Source of the DNA: Azadirachta indica
Taxonomy: Eukaryota; Streptophyta; Magnoliopsida; Sapindales; Meliaceae
Length of the DNA stretch: 64,000 nucleotides
Direction of reading: 5' to 3'
Assembly: GCA_022749755.1 (NCBI GenBank)
Contig: CM040448.1
Span: 11,964,481 to 12,028,480 of the forward strand
A model generated the notes under the pieces. That model searched no databases and had not been told where the DNA came from. It saw nothing but the letters and a program-made list of their open reading frames with translations. The translations under genes and the position numbers were made by a program. This document shows positions 50,377-62,770 of the stretch, one piece after another (position 1 is the first letter of the stretch; every line of letters begins with the position of its first letter).

Positions 50377-53300
50377 CACAGAGAACAAAGCTAACAACTC
50401 TGCAGCAAGAAGAAGCGCCTTTTTTACAAATAAAAAATGAGATAGAGACGGACAAGCTTAAAGGCAAAAGCCATTTCACAATATAACAGGCAAGTGAGGA
50501 GCAAGAATGTAGCTAAAGAAGAAGGTTAAGCGCCATATTGATATAGCTACGATACGGGAGAGAGAGAAAGAGAGAGAAAAAGTGGCAAGAGCAGTTTTCT
50601 GTGTCAGAAACGGGCACACGCAACTCACGTGAGTAACGGAAAATTGTTTTCTTTTCAAAGAAACCCCTAAAGTTTTTTATTATCCGGAATTATCTAAAGT
50701 ACTGAAATATTTTTTTTGGGGTGTGGGCATCGACCGCCTATAAAGTATCAACGTAAAGCCTACTTTCTGAGAATCCGGTTCTTGCCTCTTCCATTGTTTC
50801 TCCCTGTCCCTAATTAATAAAATTTCTTTTCACTTTTCTTAAAATTTAAATGATTTACTTTCAGCTTTTAGTTTATGGTTTCAACACTATGGGTGATGAT
50901 CGTTAACTTGTTCCCGAGAACAAAAAGAGATGCCTAGCTAGTTGATTGGGCGATAATAACATTATGCTTTAATTTATAATTATGTGTAAATCATTAATCT
51001 GTTTGTGTAAATGTTCTGTTAGTCAATCACCTATTAATGATTGTGATACTATTGATTGTATTGGGACATATATATTGAATTTATAATATAACATTAAATC
51101 ATTAATTAAACTTATTACATCAAAAATATAAATTCTAATATTTTTTGTGATTATTTAAATGTACAATATGAATTTTTATATTTATAATCTTTAATATATA
51201 ATAAGTTCAACTCATTAATCAATGTGACATTATTAATAAATCTTCAATATATAAAGTTTTTATCAACTTCAATTTACTTAATGCTTGAATAGTATAACAA
51301 AATTTAATGCATATGACATTACTGAAAATTAAAATATTAAAAAAAATTAATAGTATTAGTAGAAAAATAAATATAATGGGTTTAGCTTATAATTTTGAGC
51401 TTATTTTTTACGATATACTTTCTGTTATTTTTGCACTTGACAAACGCTGAAAAGAGAAATATGGTAGTACCGAAAAATCTGCAAATTACTTTATATTTAT
51501 GGTCCCACAAGATTTGGGGTAAAATTACAAATATGTAAACTTAGTGGGCAGCGGCAGAAGTTTGACCGGCACGACGTGAGTTGCGTGATCTTCCTCGGCT
51601 TTGGATTGGGATCAATATAACAAGTTACAGTTGGGGCATGCTAAGCTCATTGCTATGGCATCCCCTTTTCAATATATTATTTTAAATGACAACAATAATT
51701 TTATTTAAAGGATAATATATTATGTATTTTGAATAATTATCTTAATTTTTTTTATTATTGTAAATAATGTGACTTGAGATGTACTATTGTATAATACTCT
51801 TAAGATGGTAAATATTTATTTCTTACATTATTGAAAATGTATAGATGAAATATGTTTAAAATAAACAAAGTTTGAAAGATTTTCTTAATCAACGTAAACT
51901 AAAATAAAAGGTCCTATAAAATCTGAATAATAACAATAAACAAGTGTGGAGATATTGATTCTTGGGTGATTTTGAATTGTATGAAAAGGGAAAGTGAAGG
52001 AGATGAGAGGGGAGTCGGTAAAGATTTCAGTCTTGAGTGAAAATGAGCATGAGGATGAGCTGTCTCTTCAGAGGAAGCATTTCAAAGTTAGAATTTCTTC
52101 GTCTTCAGAGTGGTCCTCCTTTCCATTGATTTTCTACTTTTTTTTCTATTTTTGCTTTTCTCTGTCTTCTATAGTAATTAAATTTGAGTTGAATTTTATA
52201 AGCAGAATTAATGGATTGAGCTGAGTTCGTTCACTAATGCTTTCAGCTTTTTTGATAATTAATAAATTAATAAATGAAGTAGTCTTTCAGTTGGATTAAA
52301 TAGTTAATTTACACAAAGCTGCAAAATGTTTTAACGTTTGTTCAAGCTGCAGGAAAGCTGCTGCACTTGCCAAGTAGCTTTTATTTATTTTGGCAGTTCG
52401 GAAAAAATTCTTGTCGCCATTGGGCAGAGCCTGTGCCTGAGCCTGAGCCTGAGCCTGAAACTACATCTGCATCTGCTCAGTAGAAGTAAAACCAGAGATA
52501 AGAATAGATGCCATTCCAGTTTCCACATCATATGATTACTCACAACTCGACACTTTTCTCAGCTTTCGTCAGCGACGTGACCCAACAAATTAAAACAGAC
52601 TTATTTCATTCCATTTATTCATTATTTTATGTTATACAAAAATTTTGTAGAGAAAATTGAGTAAAAGAGTGGTTGAAATGAGCAGTCAACGTTGATGAGT
52701 CTGTCAGTTTTGGGCTAGCTATACGAAGCAGGAGATTTCTTAACAAGGCAAAGAGAGCATTAACTAAAAGTGATTTTGGGGATGGATAGGCAGTCACCAA
52801 TGCGTGCACGCTTTGAACAAACATTTAATTAATAAGTAATAATGGCATTGTAATTAGTAAGTTTTGAAACTGCAAAATAAAATAAATGCTAAAAATGGGG
52901 GAGATCGAAAGTGAAATGATGCGACCAGTTAGGCTGAGTAAATTAAAGCAAGCAAGTATGCAGCTAAAATTTACTACTGAAATGAATATGTATATGTATA
53001 TAGTGACTAGTTTTAGTTTCTTTTTAAGTGTTGCTGCTGCTGAGCCTGAGCAGACTGATCAGTCTGTGCGAAAACTGATTTCTTGTCTTTTTAAGTGCAA
53101 GTAGAAAACTGGCAGTAAAAATAAATGATACCAGAGACACAGAGATTCTTGTAATTTTATGGGCGATTCATTTGATGTGATCTGATATGATAATAAAAAG
53201 TGCAGCTTTGGGTTGAGAGATACAGATGTATTGTGCTTTGGGTCAATGCACGTTGGTTTTTGCCCATGGTTTAAACTCACACAGCTCATAGTCACAGAGT

Positions 53301-56300
53301 CTTCCAAAATCCAGTCTACACAGCAAATGACCCAACAGTTCATAGTTGTCTAGCAGGCCTGAAATTCATATTCGAAACCCATTTATTGCGAGTAAATAGG
53401 CCAGCAGATAGCCTAAAGTTAAAGTGAAAGTGAGGCCTAACTATCGATACAACCTGTAGCCCATCTCATTTCAAGGTATGTTCGTAGTCAGAGTTGGGCC
53501 GAACTATAATGACATTAGTTAATGCTTGAATAACATCATCCATATTTTGAGGTCAATTTTGGAACGTGCTTGAAATCCAGGTAGTATTCACAATTATTGC
53601 ACGATAAAATTTACTATGAAGTATATGTAAATCGATGTGAAAAATTGTTAAACATTCTTTAATTGTTATATATATTGTTAAAATTAAGTAAAAAATAGAG
53701 CAATCTCAGAGGTATACTTAATTTGTGAAAGAATATAGTACGCCCATGTATCATTTCTCAATTTTTCCTACAGCATAATGATATGTTGGGGTAGCTTAGC
53801 AAATACAGCAAGGTGTACCTGATCCTTTTTTCATCTTACCCTACCAACCGAAAATCATGAGTTTCCTTTTAAATGATCTTCTTTTTCAGTAGGCAGCCCA
53901 TCTGCTAGCTGTTTCAACATTTTTGCGAAGAAGAAAAGCAATTGATATTGTCCATGCTTTACAATTATATATGTATGCTACAACTATATATATCTCAAAG
54001 TGCCCACAAGAAGCCCAGCTGGAGCTGGTGATTTTGCTAGCTAGCTCAATTAGATACGACTGATTGTTTTGGAACTGTAAATAATTAATTAACATCATCA
54101 ATTATTTAATTACTAAGTAATTAGCCTAGAATCCAATATATAATAGCAAGCGAGCAAGCGAGCAAGCATGCATGCTGAAAGTGATGTGTTGGGAGCACTT
54201 TAGTTCCTTTCTTGAATTGGAAGATCCAACAAAAAGATGCAAAGCTATTCATAATGTTGCGATAAAGGGCTCCCGATCGAAAGCCATGCTAAAGCAACTC
54301 CACTCATAAAAATTCCATACCCACCCATTTTCTTTTCTGTTCTCTTTAATTTCGGAGCAATTCTCAGTGCAATTATACATAATATTAATTTAACTTGAAT
54401 TTCCATAACTAGTCCACTCTGATAGAATTAATACAAGTTAAGCTATACATGAACTTTTTCAATCATACGTCTGCATATAATATGATAATGTTGAATGTTC
54501 TGATATTAAGAATGTCTATATACTTTTCAATATTACATATTAAAGACGCTATATATTAATAAATAATGTTGCAAAACGCTTGATGAATATATTCTTTTTA
54601 AGAAAATGTTTCTAAAATTTTTTATTAGGAATGCAGTATTAAATTTGGAAGTCCTTTGCATATATGTACAAATTAGTTATGACTACTCCAATAATCAACA
54701 AGCAAAGGTTTATTAATATACAAGCACAAAAGAAAACATGTGAATGAAATACAGACGGTGTTTTAGGAGTACATATTCGATTATAATGTAATTTTTAAAA
54801 GAAATAAATAGTTAAAAAAAAGTCCTTGAGTATTCTAAAATTACTCTCGTCCTTTCTGCTAAGCATTTTAGGTTTATCCTATTATTTTTGTCAATAACAA
54901 GAGCAAAGTTGCATTAAATCATTTTAATTTGTCTGTATATTTGTTTCAAACTGGATGATCATATTGAAATCTACAACATTCATGCTTCAAGAAAATAACT
55001 GTAGTCTAAGTCCCCAAAAATTGTGGGCACAACCTAGTTTTTATATATATATATGGGCATATGAATATCATTAATAACTTTTATATGCTCCATGATGGAG
55101 AGTGATTGCAATCCCCTTTATCAAATTCGTCTCCTTTGGAACTATTAATGTATTCCATTCATCTCATTTGCTTTTACGGGCTTTTCTTTAATTCTCTCCT
55201 TGCCAAAGGAGATGCTCTTCAATTCGATGTTGACCCATACACCCCCACGTTATAAAGAAAGAGAGTCCCATCTATCTACATACTATATGTGCCTCCCACA
55301 GAAAGTTTTGCACCAATTTACAATTTTCAAACTAACAGTCAAAACTTTAGATTAGATGAGCACTCATTAATAGTCCTATGATAAAGTACTCCCTTCTCTT
55401 TTTACTTTTTTAAAAAAAAAAAAGATAGAATTCGCTTAATTTAAATATAAACTTCTGCGAGAGATTTCAAGAATTTTTATCAACAAATTCTGATAAAATG
55501 AATTAATTATTTATTGTATTAATTTGTTGTAGTAAGACCAAAAAGAAATACTGCCTAGTGATTTTGAGAAAGGGAGTCATATTCATGAATGGCATTTTGT
55601 TAAAGAAGAGATGCCTTGTTCCTCTGCAAAGTAACTGGAAAGTTTTAAAAGGGTGGAGCTAGGCATGCAGAGAACAGATCCCCCAAAGCACTTCCAAGTT
55701 TAAAATAATCTGAAGATATATGACAAGCCTTTGTTGGTGGCCAAGCAATATTTTTGCACAGCCCCACTATCGATCGTAGAATAATAATACTGGGAGCTGG
55801 GCTAGCTAGCAGCATATTGATAGGACTGTCTGACTTAATAGCAGACCAAGATCTATACATAACCACACCTAAAAAGCAGCACTGTAGAAATTATATATAT
55901 ATATTTACCTATAAAATGTTAATGTTGCATCAATTATCTAACCTTCTTTTTTGTGTTGTTTAGTTAAAATATACGTGGGTTTTCTGTTTTCTCTCCAAAA
56001 TGGTTTGTGAGATACAAGCACGTAGTTGTGAAACCCTAGATATTCTCAATCTTAAAAGCATGCATTCAATGCACTTTTTATATCTCAAAGCTGAGACTTG
56101 TCTTTGTGTAGGAATCTATTCTTCTTCTATGTGAATAATATAACAATTAATTAAAGCTAGCAAGCTTATGCCAATATATTTTTCAGCTCTTCTTCAACTA
56201 ATTAATTTAATTGTGTGTTCTACATTTTAGCTTGTACTGTTATGATCATCAAATAGGCTTGGGGATGGAGATGTTGACGTAAAAGTAACCACTTAAACTA

Positions 56301-57141
56301 ATTTTTTGTTAGTCCCTTTGGTTTTTTCTAATTCATTATTTCACGGTCATATTAACAAATTAAGTGGTGGTCCTCATTCTATAATTTGATTAATTTCTAC
56401 AATATGTTTGGTTGCCGTCACATATATATCTTGTACAAACAAAAAGGACAAATCAAACAGACCATCAATTGCAACCCCAATCTTTCTAGTATTGTTCAAC
56501 AGTGAGTGAGTGAGTGATATGAATTTATTATTATATTATTAGACTGCTAATCAATGTCTTATCTTATTCTATATTTTAAATCAACACAATTACTATTAAA
56601 AACTTAAATTCTTGTATAAATTAAATATACATCTATATAAATATAATTTGTATTTCTAATGATTGTGTACGCACAGTCCTTGTTATTTGATTAAAAATAT
56701 AAAACTTTTTTACGATAATATAAAAAGTTTAAGATTTAATGGTTTATAAAAAATTTAATTTACATATATACAATTTAAAAATTTTAAATTACTCAAATAA
56801 AAAGATTCTTATGTAATGTAGCACATTATTACTATTTCCCATTTTCAATTTAAAATGTGAAGAAAAAAACTAATTTTCTTAATTTAAAAAGAATAACAGA
56901 ATTCGTGAAAAAGGGCGGTAGGGTAAGGACAAGAGAATAGAGGCAGTGGTGTCAGATTCTGACAGAACACGACCTGGGGCCCCGAAACAGCCAAGCGGTA
57001 AAAACCAAAAAGTTCTCTTTACTCTATCTGTCTACCAATCACAGATCAAACTCCTGATTTTTGAATTTCTCCTTATTACATACACTCTAGTACACCGGAT
57101 GCCACTATGTTAGCGAAAATCAACGGCATTTGATCACAGGA
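50377..57141. other. Long intergenic region upstream of EMS1
   Basis: The first few hundred bases are the EMS1 5' region with a purine-rich leader. The rest is A/T-rich. Contains four GAGCCT-type units at about 52435-52457, short AGCGAGCA-type repeats at about 54150-54170, and short open frames of no recognisable family (for example 51994-52224, which starts with GTG). No protein gene is supported. Confidence 0.6.
55130..55221 (+). other. Possible decayed miR399-like hairpin
   Basis: TGCCAAAGGAGAT at 55201-55213 equals the first 13 nt of a miR399 variant. TCTCCTTTGG at 55130-55139 is complementary to its core at about the right distance. Pairing outside this 10-bp core is poor, and no P1BS site was seen upstream. 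It may be a dead MIR399 copy or chance. Confidence 0.2.
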
Positions 57142-57312
57142 TGCCACGTGGTTATTTAGCTGTGTTTTGACGGAGATATCTTATGGGATTTAGAATGAGA
57201 TTGTTTGTGCGAGATCTTGCCTTCTCTAAATTCCCAAGACAATCTCGTCTTTGAGAACCGCTAGAACCACGGACTTCGACGTTTTTGTAACTGACTAAAT
57301 AACCACGTGGCA
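57142..57312. repeat. Inverted repeat with a G-box in each 18-bp arm
   Basis: TGCCACGTGGTTATTTAG (57142-57159) is the exact reverse complement of 57295-57312. Inside lies a second complementary pair, GAGATTGT near 57200 and ACAATCTC near 57239, so the 171 bp can fold back on itself imperfectly. Each outer arm has a CACGTG G-box flanked as in strong ABRE/G-box sites. It lies about 1.2 kb upstream of the LRR pseudokinase gene, and could be promoter architecture or a small MITE. Confidence 0.8.
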
Positions 57313-58464
57313 ACTGCTTCTACCCTTAACGGATTTATTTTAACTCGTTGATTGGTTAATTATTTTTCCTCAACTTAAATTCGAAAATTTTTTTAAAAAA
57401 AAACATAGGATGCTATTTAATTAAATACTACGATATGGGGAAAAAAAAAAAATCTATGTGAATGTATGTAAACTTATTCAAAAATGAAAAAAGATTATAA
57501 ATGATGTATATTCTTGTAAATAATTTGCATCCAATTTTATTGATCAAATTTTATAAATGATTGTAGTTACCCCATTTTGTGTTAATCCTCTTATGGAATT
57601 AGAGGATTGAAAAGTAAATGTCACAATGTAAATACACAATTAGATGTAATAATGTAAATTATTGTTGTCATAATTTTTGTCATTAATTTATTTAAGCATG
57701 CATTTTAACATTTATTACATTAGGTCAAATACTAATTATTATGAGCTTACAATTTAAATATGTTTTATTACTTGTAAAAATAAGAAACTTAAAATTCAAA
57801 AGTTTTTTATAAACTTATATTGTCAAATTTTTTTAATTTAAATTTATTTTAGACTCATATTTATAGAGTTTCAAAGAAAAAATCACGTTACTAAATTTTG
57901 ACATATTTTTTTTTTATGTCTAATAAATAAATATATTAAAATTATAATCTCAAATTTTAAGATGTATAAGTGCTCCCACTCGAATTTTCCTTATTAGAGA
58001 AGAACGTGTTGACGTGGAGGCGAAACGACAATGGTCAACCAGAGTTTCTGGCTTTTATTACCGGAACTAAAACTACTAAAATGTAACTTAGCCTCTATCA
58101 AGTCTCATGCTCATTCAGAAGGTCAGCAAATCTAACGGCTAGAGAGCATCATAATCACTCCAGAAGGGAAAAATCAAAATCAGATTTTATTACTTCTGTT
58201 TTTGAGTTTTCCCACGTAGTTAGTACACACACCCACCACTGAGAAGGGAAAGTGTGGACATCTCTCCATCTTTGTCTCTTTCTCACCATCTTCCCTTTGT
58301 CCTAGACAGAGAAGGAAATAACACCGAATAGTGAGAAAGAGAGACAGAGAAGGAGAAGAAAGGATACTTCTGCTTCTCTTCAAGGCAACAACACAGAGAA
58401 AAATCAGTTACCAGAGAGAGAAACATAAAAACCATCTTCTGCCATTTTTGAGATAAAACCAGAC
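57313..58464. other. Promoter and 5' UTR region of the LRR pseudokinase gene
   Basis: A/T-rich up to about 58000, then a leader rich in GA/CT runs (58230-58430) as is common in plant 5' UTRs. No separate gene. Confidence 0.5.
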
Positions 58465-61153
58465 ATGGGTTTTAAACTATTGCTCTTATCTCTGCTTGTA
58501 CTTTTCACTTGGGTTGGTGCAAACACGGAGCTAAGAGCACTCCTGGACATCAAAGCTGCTTTAGACCCAGAAGAGAGATATCTCTCTTCATGGACTATCA
58601 ATGGCGACCCATGTGATGGTTCATTTGAAGGAGTAGCATGCAACGAGAAGGGACAAGCAGCTAACATTTCCTTGCAAGGAAAAGGTTTGTATGGCAAGGT
58701 CTCTCCAGCCATTGCTGGGCTTAAGCACTTGACTGGGCTGTACTTGCATTACAACTCTTTGTATGGAGAGATACCAAGGGAAATAGCCAACTTGACTGAG
58801 CTTAGTGATTTGTACTTAAATGTGAATAATCTCTCCGGCGCTATACCTCCCGAGATCGGTGACATGGGTAGCTTGCAAGGTTGGTGGTTGATTTTGTTGA
58901 ATAATATATGAGTATTTTCTTCGTTTTTAATATGTTGTGTGAAAAAGTTTTGGACTGGGATATGTTTCTGGCTTTGATGAAGTTTTGTTTGGATTCAGAA
59001 AAAAATGTTTAAATGAACAGAAAACAGTATGACTAATATGAACTGTTTGCCCGAATAAGATTCCTTCAAGTGAACCTTTTCTCTGTGTTTTTTGAGTTTT
59101 TCGTGTCTCTGCTCACTTTTTTTAGTTCTCAAGGTCGGGTGAGGAACTGAATGAAATGAAATATTTAATTATTTCTGGGCTACTATAACTTCACTCATAT
59201 GTGTTTTGTCTGAAAAGCTAGAAACTTGTTCAGCATTACGGTTTCATTTCTGTTTTTGGTACTATGGGTTTGACCTCTGTCTTATTTGGCTTTTGCATAC
59301 GGTTTGTAGTGTTGCAGCTTTGTTATAACCAGTTAACAGGAAGCATACCCACACAGTTCGGCTCTTTGAAGAAGCTTAGTGTTCTTGCGCTCCAATCTAA
59401 TCAACTAACTGGTGCAATTCCTGCAAGTTTAGGAGATTTGGGTATGTTAACTAGAGTAGATTTGAGCTTTAATTACCTCTTTGGTTCAATCCCTAAAAAG
59501 TTGGCCGATGCTGCTCTGCTGGAAGTTCTGGACATTCGAAATAATACTCTCTCCGGCAATGTACCTCCTGGTAATCGTGTTCCTACAAATCAAATTTGTA
59601 CTTCAGTTCTATTATTGCTAACTGTCATTTTTTATTTGTTGAAATGTTGAATGAAATTTGATTTAATGTTTAATATGTTTGATGAAGCTTTAAAGAGACT
59701 GAATGAGGGATTCCTGTATGAAAACAATTTGGAGTTGTGTGGAGTTGGGTTTTCATCTTTGAAGGCTTGCAATGCTTCAAATAACATCAACCCTACTAGA
59801 CCTGAACCATATGGAGCAGGCACATCTCGATCCACAAGAAACATCCCTGAGACAGCAAATGTGCAGTTTCCGTGCAACCAAACTCAGTGCACAAGTGCGA
59901 CGAGATCCCATCAAGCATCTGTTGTTGTTGGGGTAATTGTTGTAACCATAGCGCTGTCAGCCATAGGAATTCTGACCTTCATGCAATATCGTCGCCGAAA
60001 GCAAAGACTTGCAAGGTCATTCAATGTTGCTGATAGCCGTCTTAGTACTGACCAGACCAAGGGGGTTTATAGGAAGAATGGTTCTCCTCTCATTAGCCTC
60101 GAGTATGCCAATGGATGGGATCCATTGGCTGATGGTCGGAACCTCACTGTGTTTGCCCAAGAAGTCTTCCAGAGCTTTCGGTTCAATCTTGAAGAGGTCG
60201 AGACAGCCACTCAGTATTTCTCAGAGATAAACTTGTTGGGGAAGAGTAACTTCTCAGCTACCTATAAAGGGATTCTAAGAGATGGGTCTGTTGTTGCAAT
60301 AAAGAGCATCAGTAAAACTAGTTGCAAGTCAGATGAATCAGAGTTTTTGAAGGGATTGAATACTTTAACCTCTTTAATGCATGAGAACATAGTAAAGTTG
60401 AGAGGATTTTGCTGTTCAAAGGGCAGGGGTGAGTGCTTCCTGGTTTATGATTTCATTCCCAATGGAAATTTGCTTCACTATCTTGATGTAAAGGCTGGTG
60501 ATGGCCATGTCCTTGAATGGTCCACCAGACTTTCTATTGTTAAGGGAATTGCCCAAGGTCAGTTAAGCTTGAAACTATAGTAATCTATCCTTTGGCTATG
60601 TTTTATTGTTTATATTAGGTTTGTTTTTATATGTTTTTGTCACCTAATTTTTTTCTCTCTTTGCCAAGCAGGTATAGCATATCTACACAAGCACAAAGCA
60701 AACAAACCAGCTCTAGTTCACCAGAACATATCTGCTGAGAAGGTGCTCATTGACCAACGATACAACCCATTACTCTCAGATTCTGGCCTGCACAACCTTC
60801 TTACCAATGACGTTGTCTTCTCAGCACTGAAGGCCAGTGCCGCCATGGGTTACCTAGCTCCTGAGTACACTACTACTGGTCGATTCACAGAGAAAAGTGA
60901 TGTCTATGCATTTGGGGTGCTCGTTTTACAAATCCTCTCAGGAAAGAGGAAAGTCGCTAACTTGGTCAGACTTGGAGCTGAGTCATGCAGATTCCAAGAT
61001 TTTATTGACCCTAACCTCCAAGGCAGTTTCTTTGAATATGAAGCAGCGGAACTTGCTAGAATTGCTTGGCTTTGCACTCATGAGTCTCCTACCGAGAGAC
61101 CATCCATGGAAACAATTGTTCAGGAGCTTGGTAATTGTAGTAGCTGTCTTTAA
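58465..61153 (+). CDS. LRR receptor-like pseudokinase
   Basis: Four exons, 58465-58879, 59310-59570, 59688-60557 and 60672-61153, joined in phase 1 throughout, give 675 residues. Residues 1-19 are a signal peptide; then the LRRNT domain (SSWTINGDPCDGSFEGVACN) and about six LRRs to residue 220. Paired cysteines precede the membrane span (about 303-324, VVVGVIVVTIALSAIGILTF) and a basic stop-transfer RRRKQR. The kinase-like domain covers about 410-670. The ATP-binding lysine is kept (VVAIK, K431) but the glycine loop is GKSNFSATY, HRD is HQN (532-534) and DFG is DSG (552-554), so it should be catalytically inactive. From memory it resembles Arabidopsis At5g51560, which sits next to EXL3. It probably works as a co-receptor or scaffold at the plasma membrane; the ligand is unknown. 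Confidence 0.9.
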
Positions 61154-62394
61154 TTCCAGTACTTCATTTCATTAACCATAGCCTGAACAATTTTCAAGTG
61201 GGTAATGGCAAGCCTGGGTTGAGTCTGGCACTGACTACATGTCTATAATTAGGATTTATTCTCATAAGTTTGTTATGTACTTGTGTCCTCTGCCTGAGGA
61301 CTAAGCTGTGTAGTTAATCTCATTGAACCACAGGTTTGCTGTATACTCAAATATGGGGTTTTCTGGGGGTCTTCCCTTCTGCAATCATCTCCATTCCTTG
61401 AAATTCTTTTCCAGAAAAATTGTGGGTTCTCTCTGTTATTAACAAAGTGTATCAAGGTTTATGTAAACTTAGACTTATCATATTAGTCTTTGTATATCTT
61501 CTGAACCTGCAACTACTAATAGCATGAAACTGTATTTGCAGTGCTTTGACAATACGAATGGCTTGTGTGGATCACAAGTAACTCGTCAATGGCTCAAAAT
61601 TGCTGCTGAATGCTAAAGAGTTACATGAAAAACTGCAAAATTGCCAAAAACTCACTCCTTCAGACTTCAGAACGTCCAATGAGAGAGCTAGGTGTTCAAA
61701 AATTTTGTTGCTATTCCATGTTGGGTTACAGTGTTTGGCAATAATATGATCCTTTTGATCACGTCACATAGTAAAAAGCAATGAGCACCTTGAGTTTATT
61801 GCACTTGAACCTATATAGGCCAATTAAGAGACACAATTATATCAAAAACAAATCAGAATAATCTTTTTTCCAATAATCCAATTCTGTCACTTTGAGTAAG
61901 CATGATTAAGCTTCTAATCAAACATGTCTGAAGCCGCTGGGTGTCCATTGCTATACCTTGGATTCTGTCCTAATTTCATGTAGGTCCTTCTCCTAGCCAG
62001 TGTAGTGTGATGATGAATTAATTTTCCCAGCTGGCAGGTCTTTTCTTCTCTGGTAGGCCATCGAATTCAGTAGGGTTAAGTGGCCAAGTTGTAAGCCTAA
62101 TTACTATGAAAATGACAATGTTGGAAACATCAAACAACCTTCTTGCTGTCAGCTTATTCCCACGGATTCTTATTTCTTCTCGTGTTTCGTTTGGAAGTCC
62201 TATCACTATTCCCAGTACAAAGTGGCTGTTTCTCAATGATTTTTGGACTAACGTAGTTCTCGGAACCCAAGATTGTTATGGGGTTGGTGGGCAGGAGAAG
62301 AGATATTATGAGCCAGTTGAAAGCCCAAACAGATAAGATTTCTTTTTTTTTTTATCTTGTGAAACTAAAATTTAACTTCAAACAAACACAACGA
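61154..62394. other. 3' UTR of the LRR pseudokinase gene and intergenic DNA
   Basis: No gene recognised. The bases after 61153 should be the 3' UTR, possibly spliced. The rest shows no coding features. Confidence 0.5.
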
Positions 62395-62770
62395 TTACAC
62401 ATAGCAGGCTACCTCCTCAGGAGCTTCCTCCATCCAAACAGTAGAATCTGGGTACACAAAAGCCAACTTCGTTAAAATATGGGCTGCTATATTGGCCTGT
62501 CTAGAAGTGTGGTTGAAGATAATTTGCTTCTGCCCAAAAACTAATCTCCATGTATCTGATATAATAAACTCAATCTCACATCTTGTGGTAATCTGCTTTA
62601 GAATTTGATTCACAACATTTAAACAATCTGACTCATCGATCAAAGTAGTTAGGCCATACTGAAGACTCCATGATCTTCCTTGCTACCAAATTAGCAAAAG
62701 GTCGGCAAATAATTCTTAATGGCTCTCCAGAAAAATAATTTCACCTTTGCTGGAATTCTTAAAGACCACA
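62395..62770 (-). mobile_element. LINE (L1-type non-LTR retrotransposon) remnant
   Basis: Read on the minus strand, 62766-62702 encodes LRIPAKVKLFFWRAIKNYLPT, the zf-RVT type segment found after reverse transcriptase in plant LINEs, then a stop. After a deletion, 62643-62395 encodes a piece of the plant RNase H-like domain (ESDCLNVVNQI ... NHTSRQANIAAHILTKLA ... VWMEEAP). Stops and the missing middle make it non-functional. Confidence 0.75.

Noticed and set aside
60584..60596. TCTATCCTTTGGC, resembling the miR399 target-mimic motif of IPS1/At4 RNAs
   Set aside because: Only half of the motif is present; the GGGCAA part needed to pair with the miR399 3' end is missing, and it sits in an intron of the LRR pseudokinase gene.
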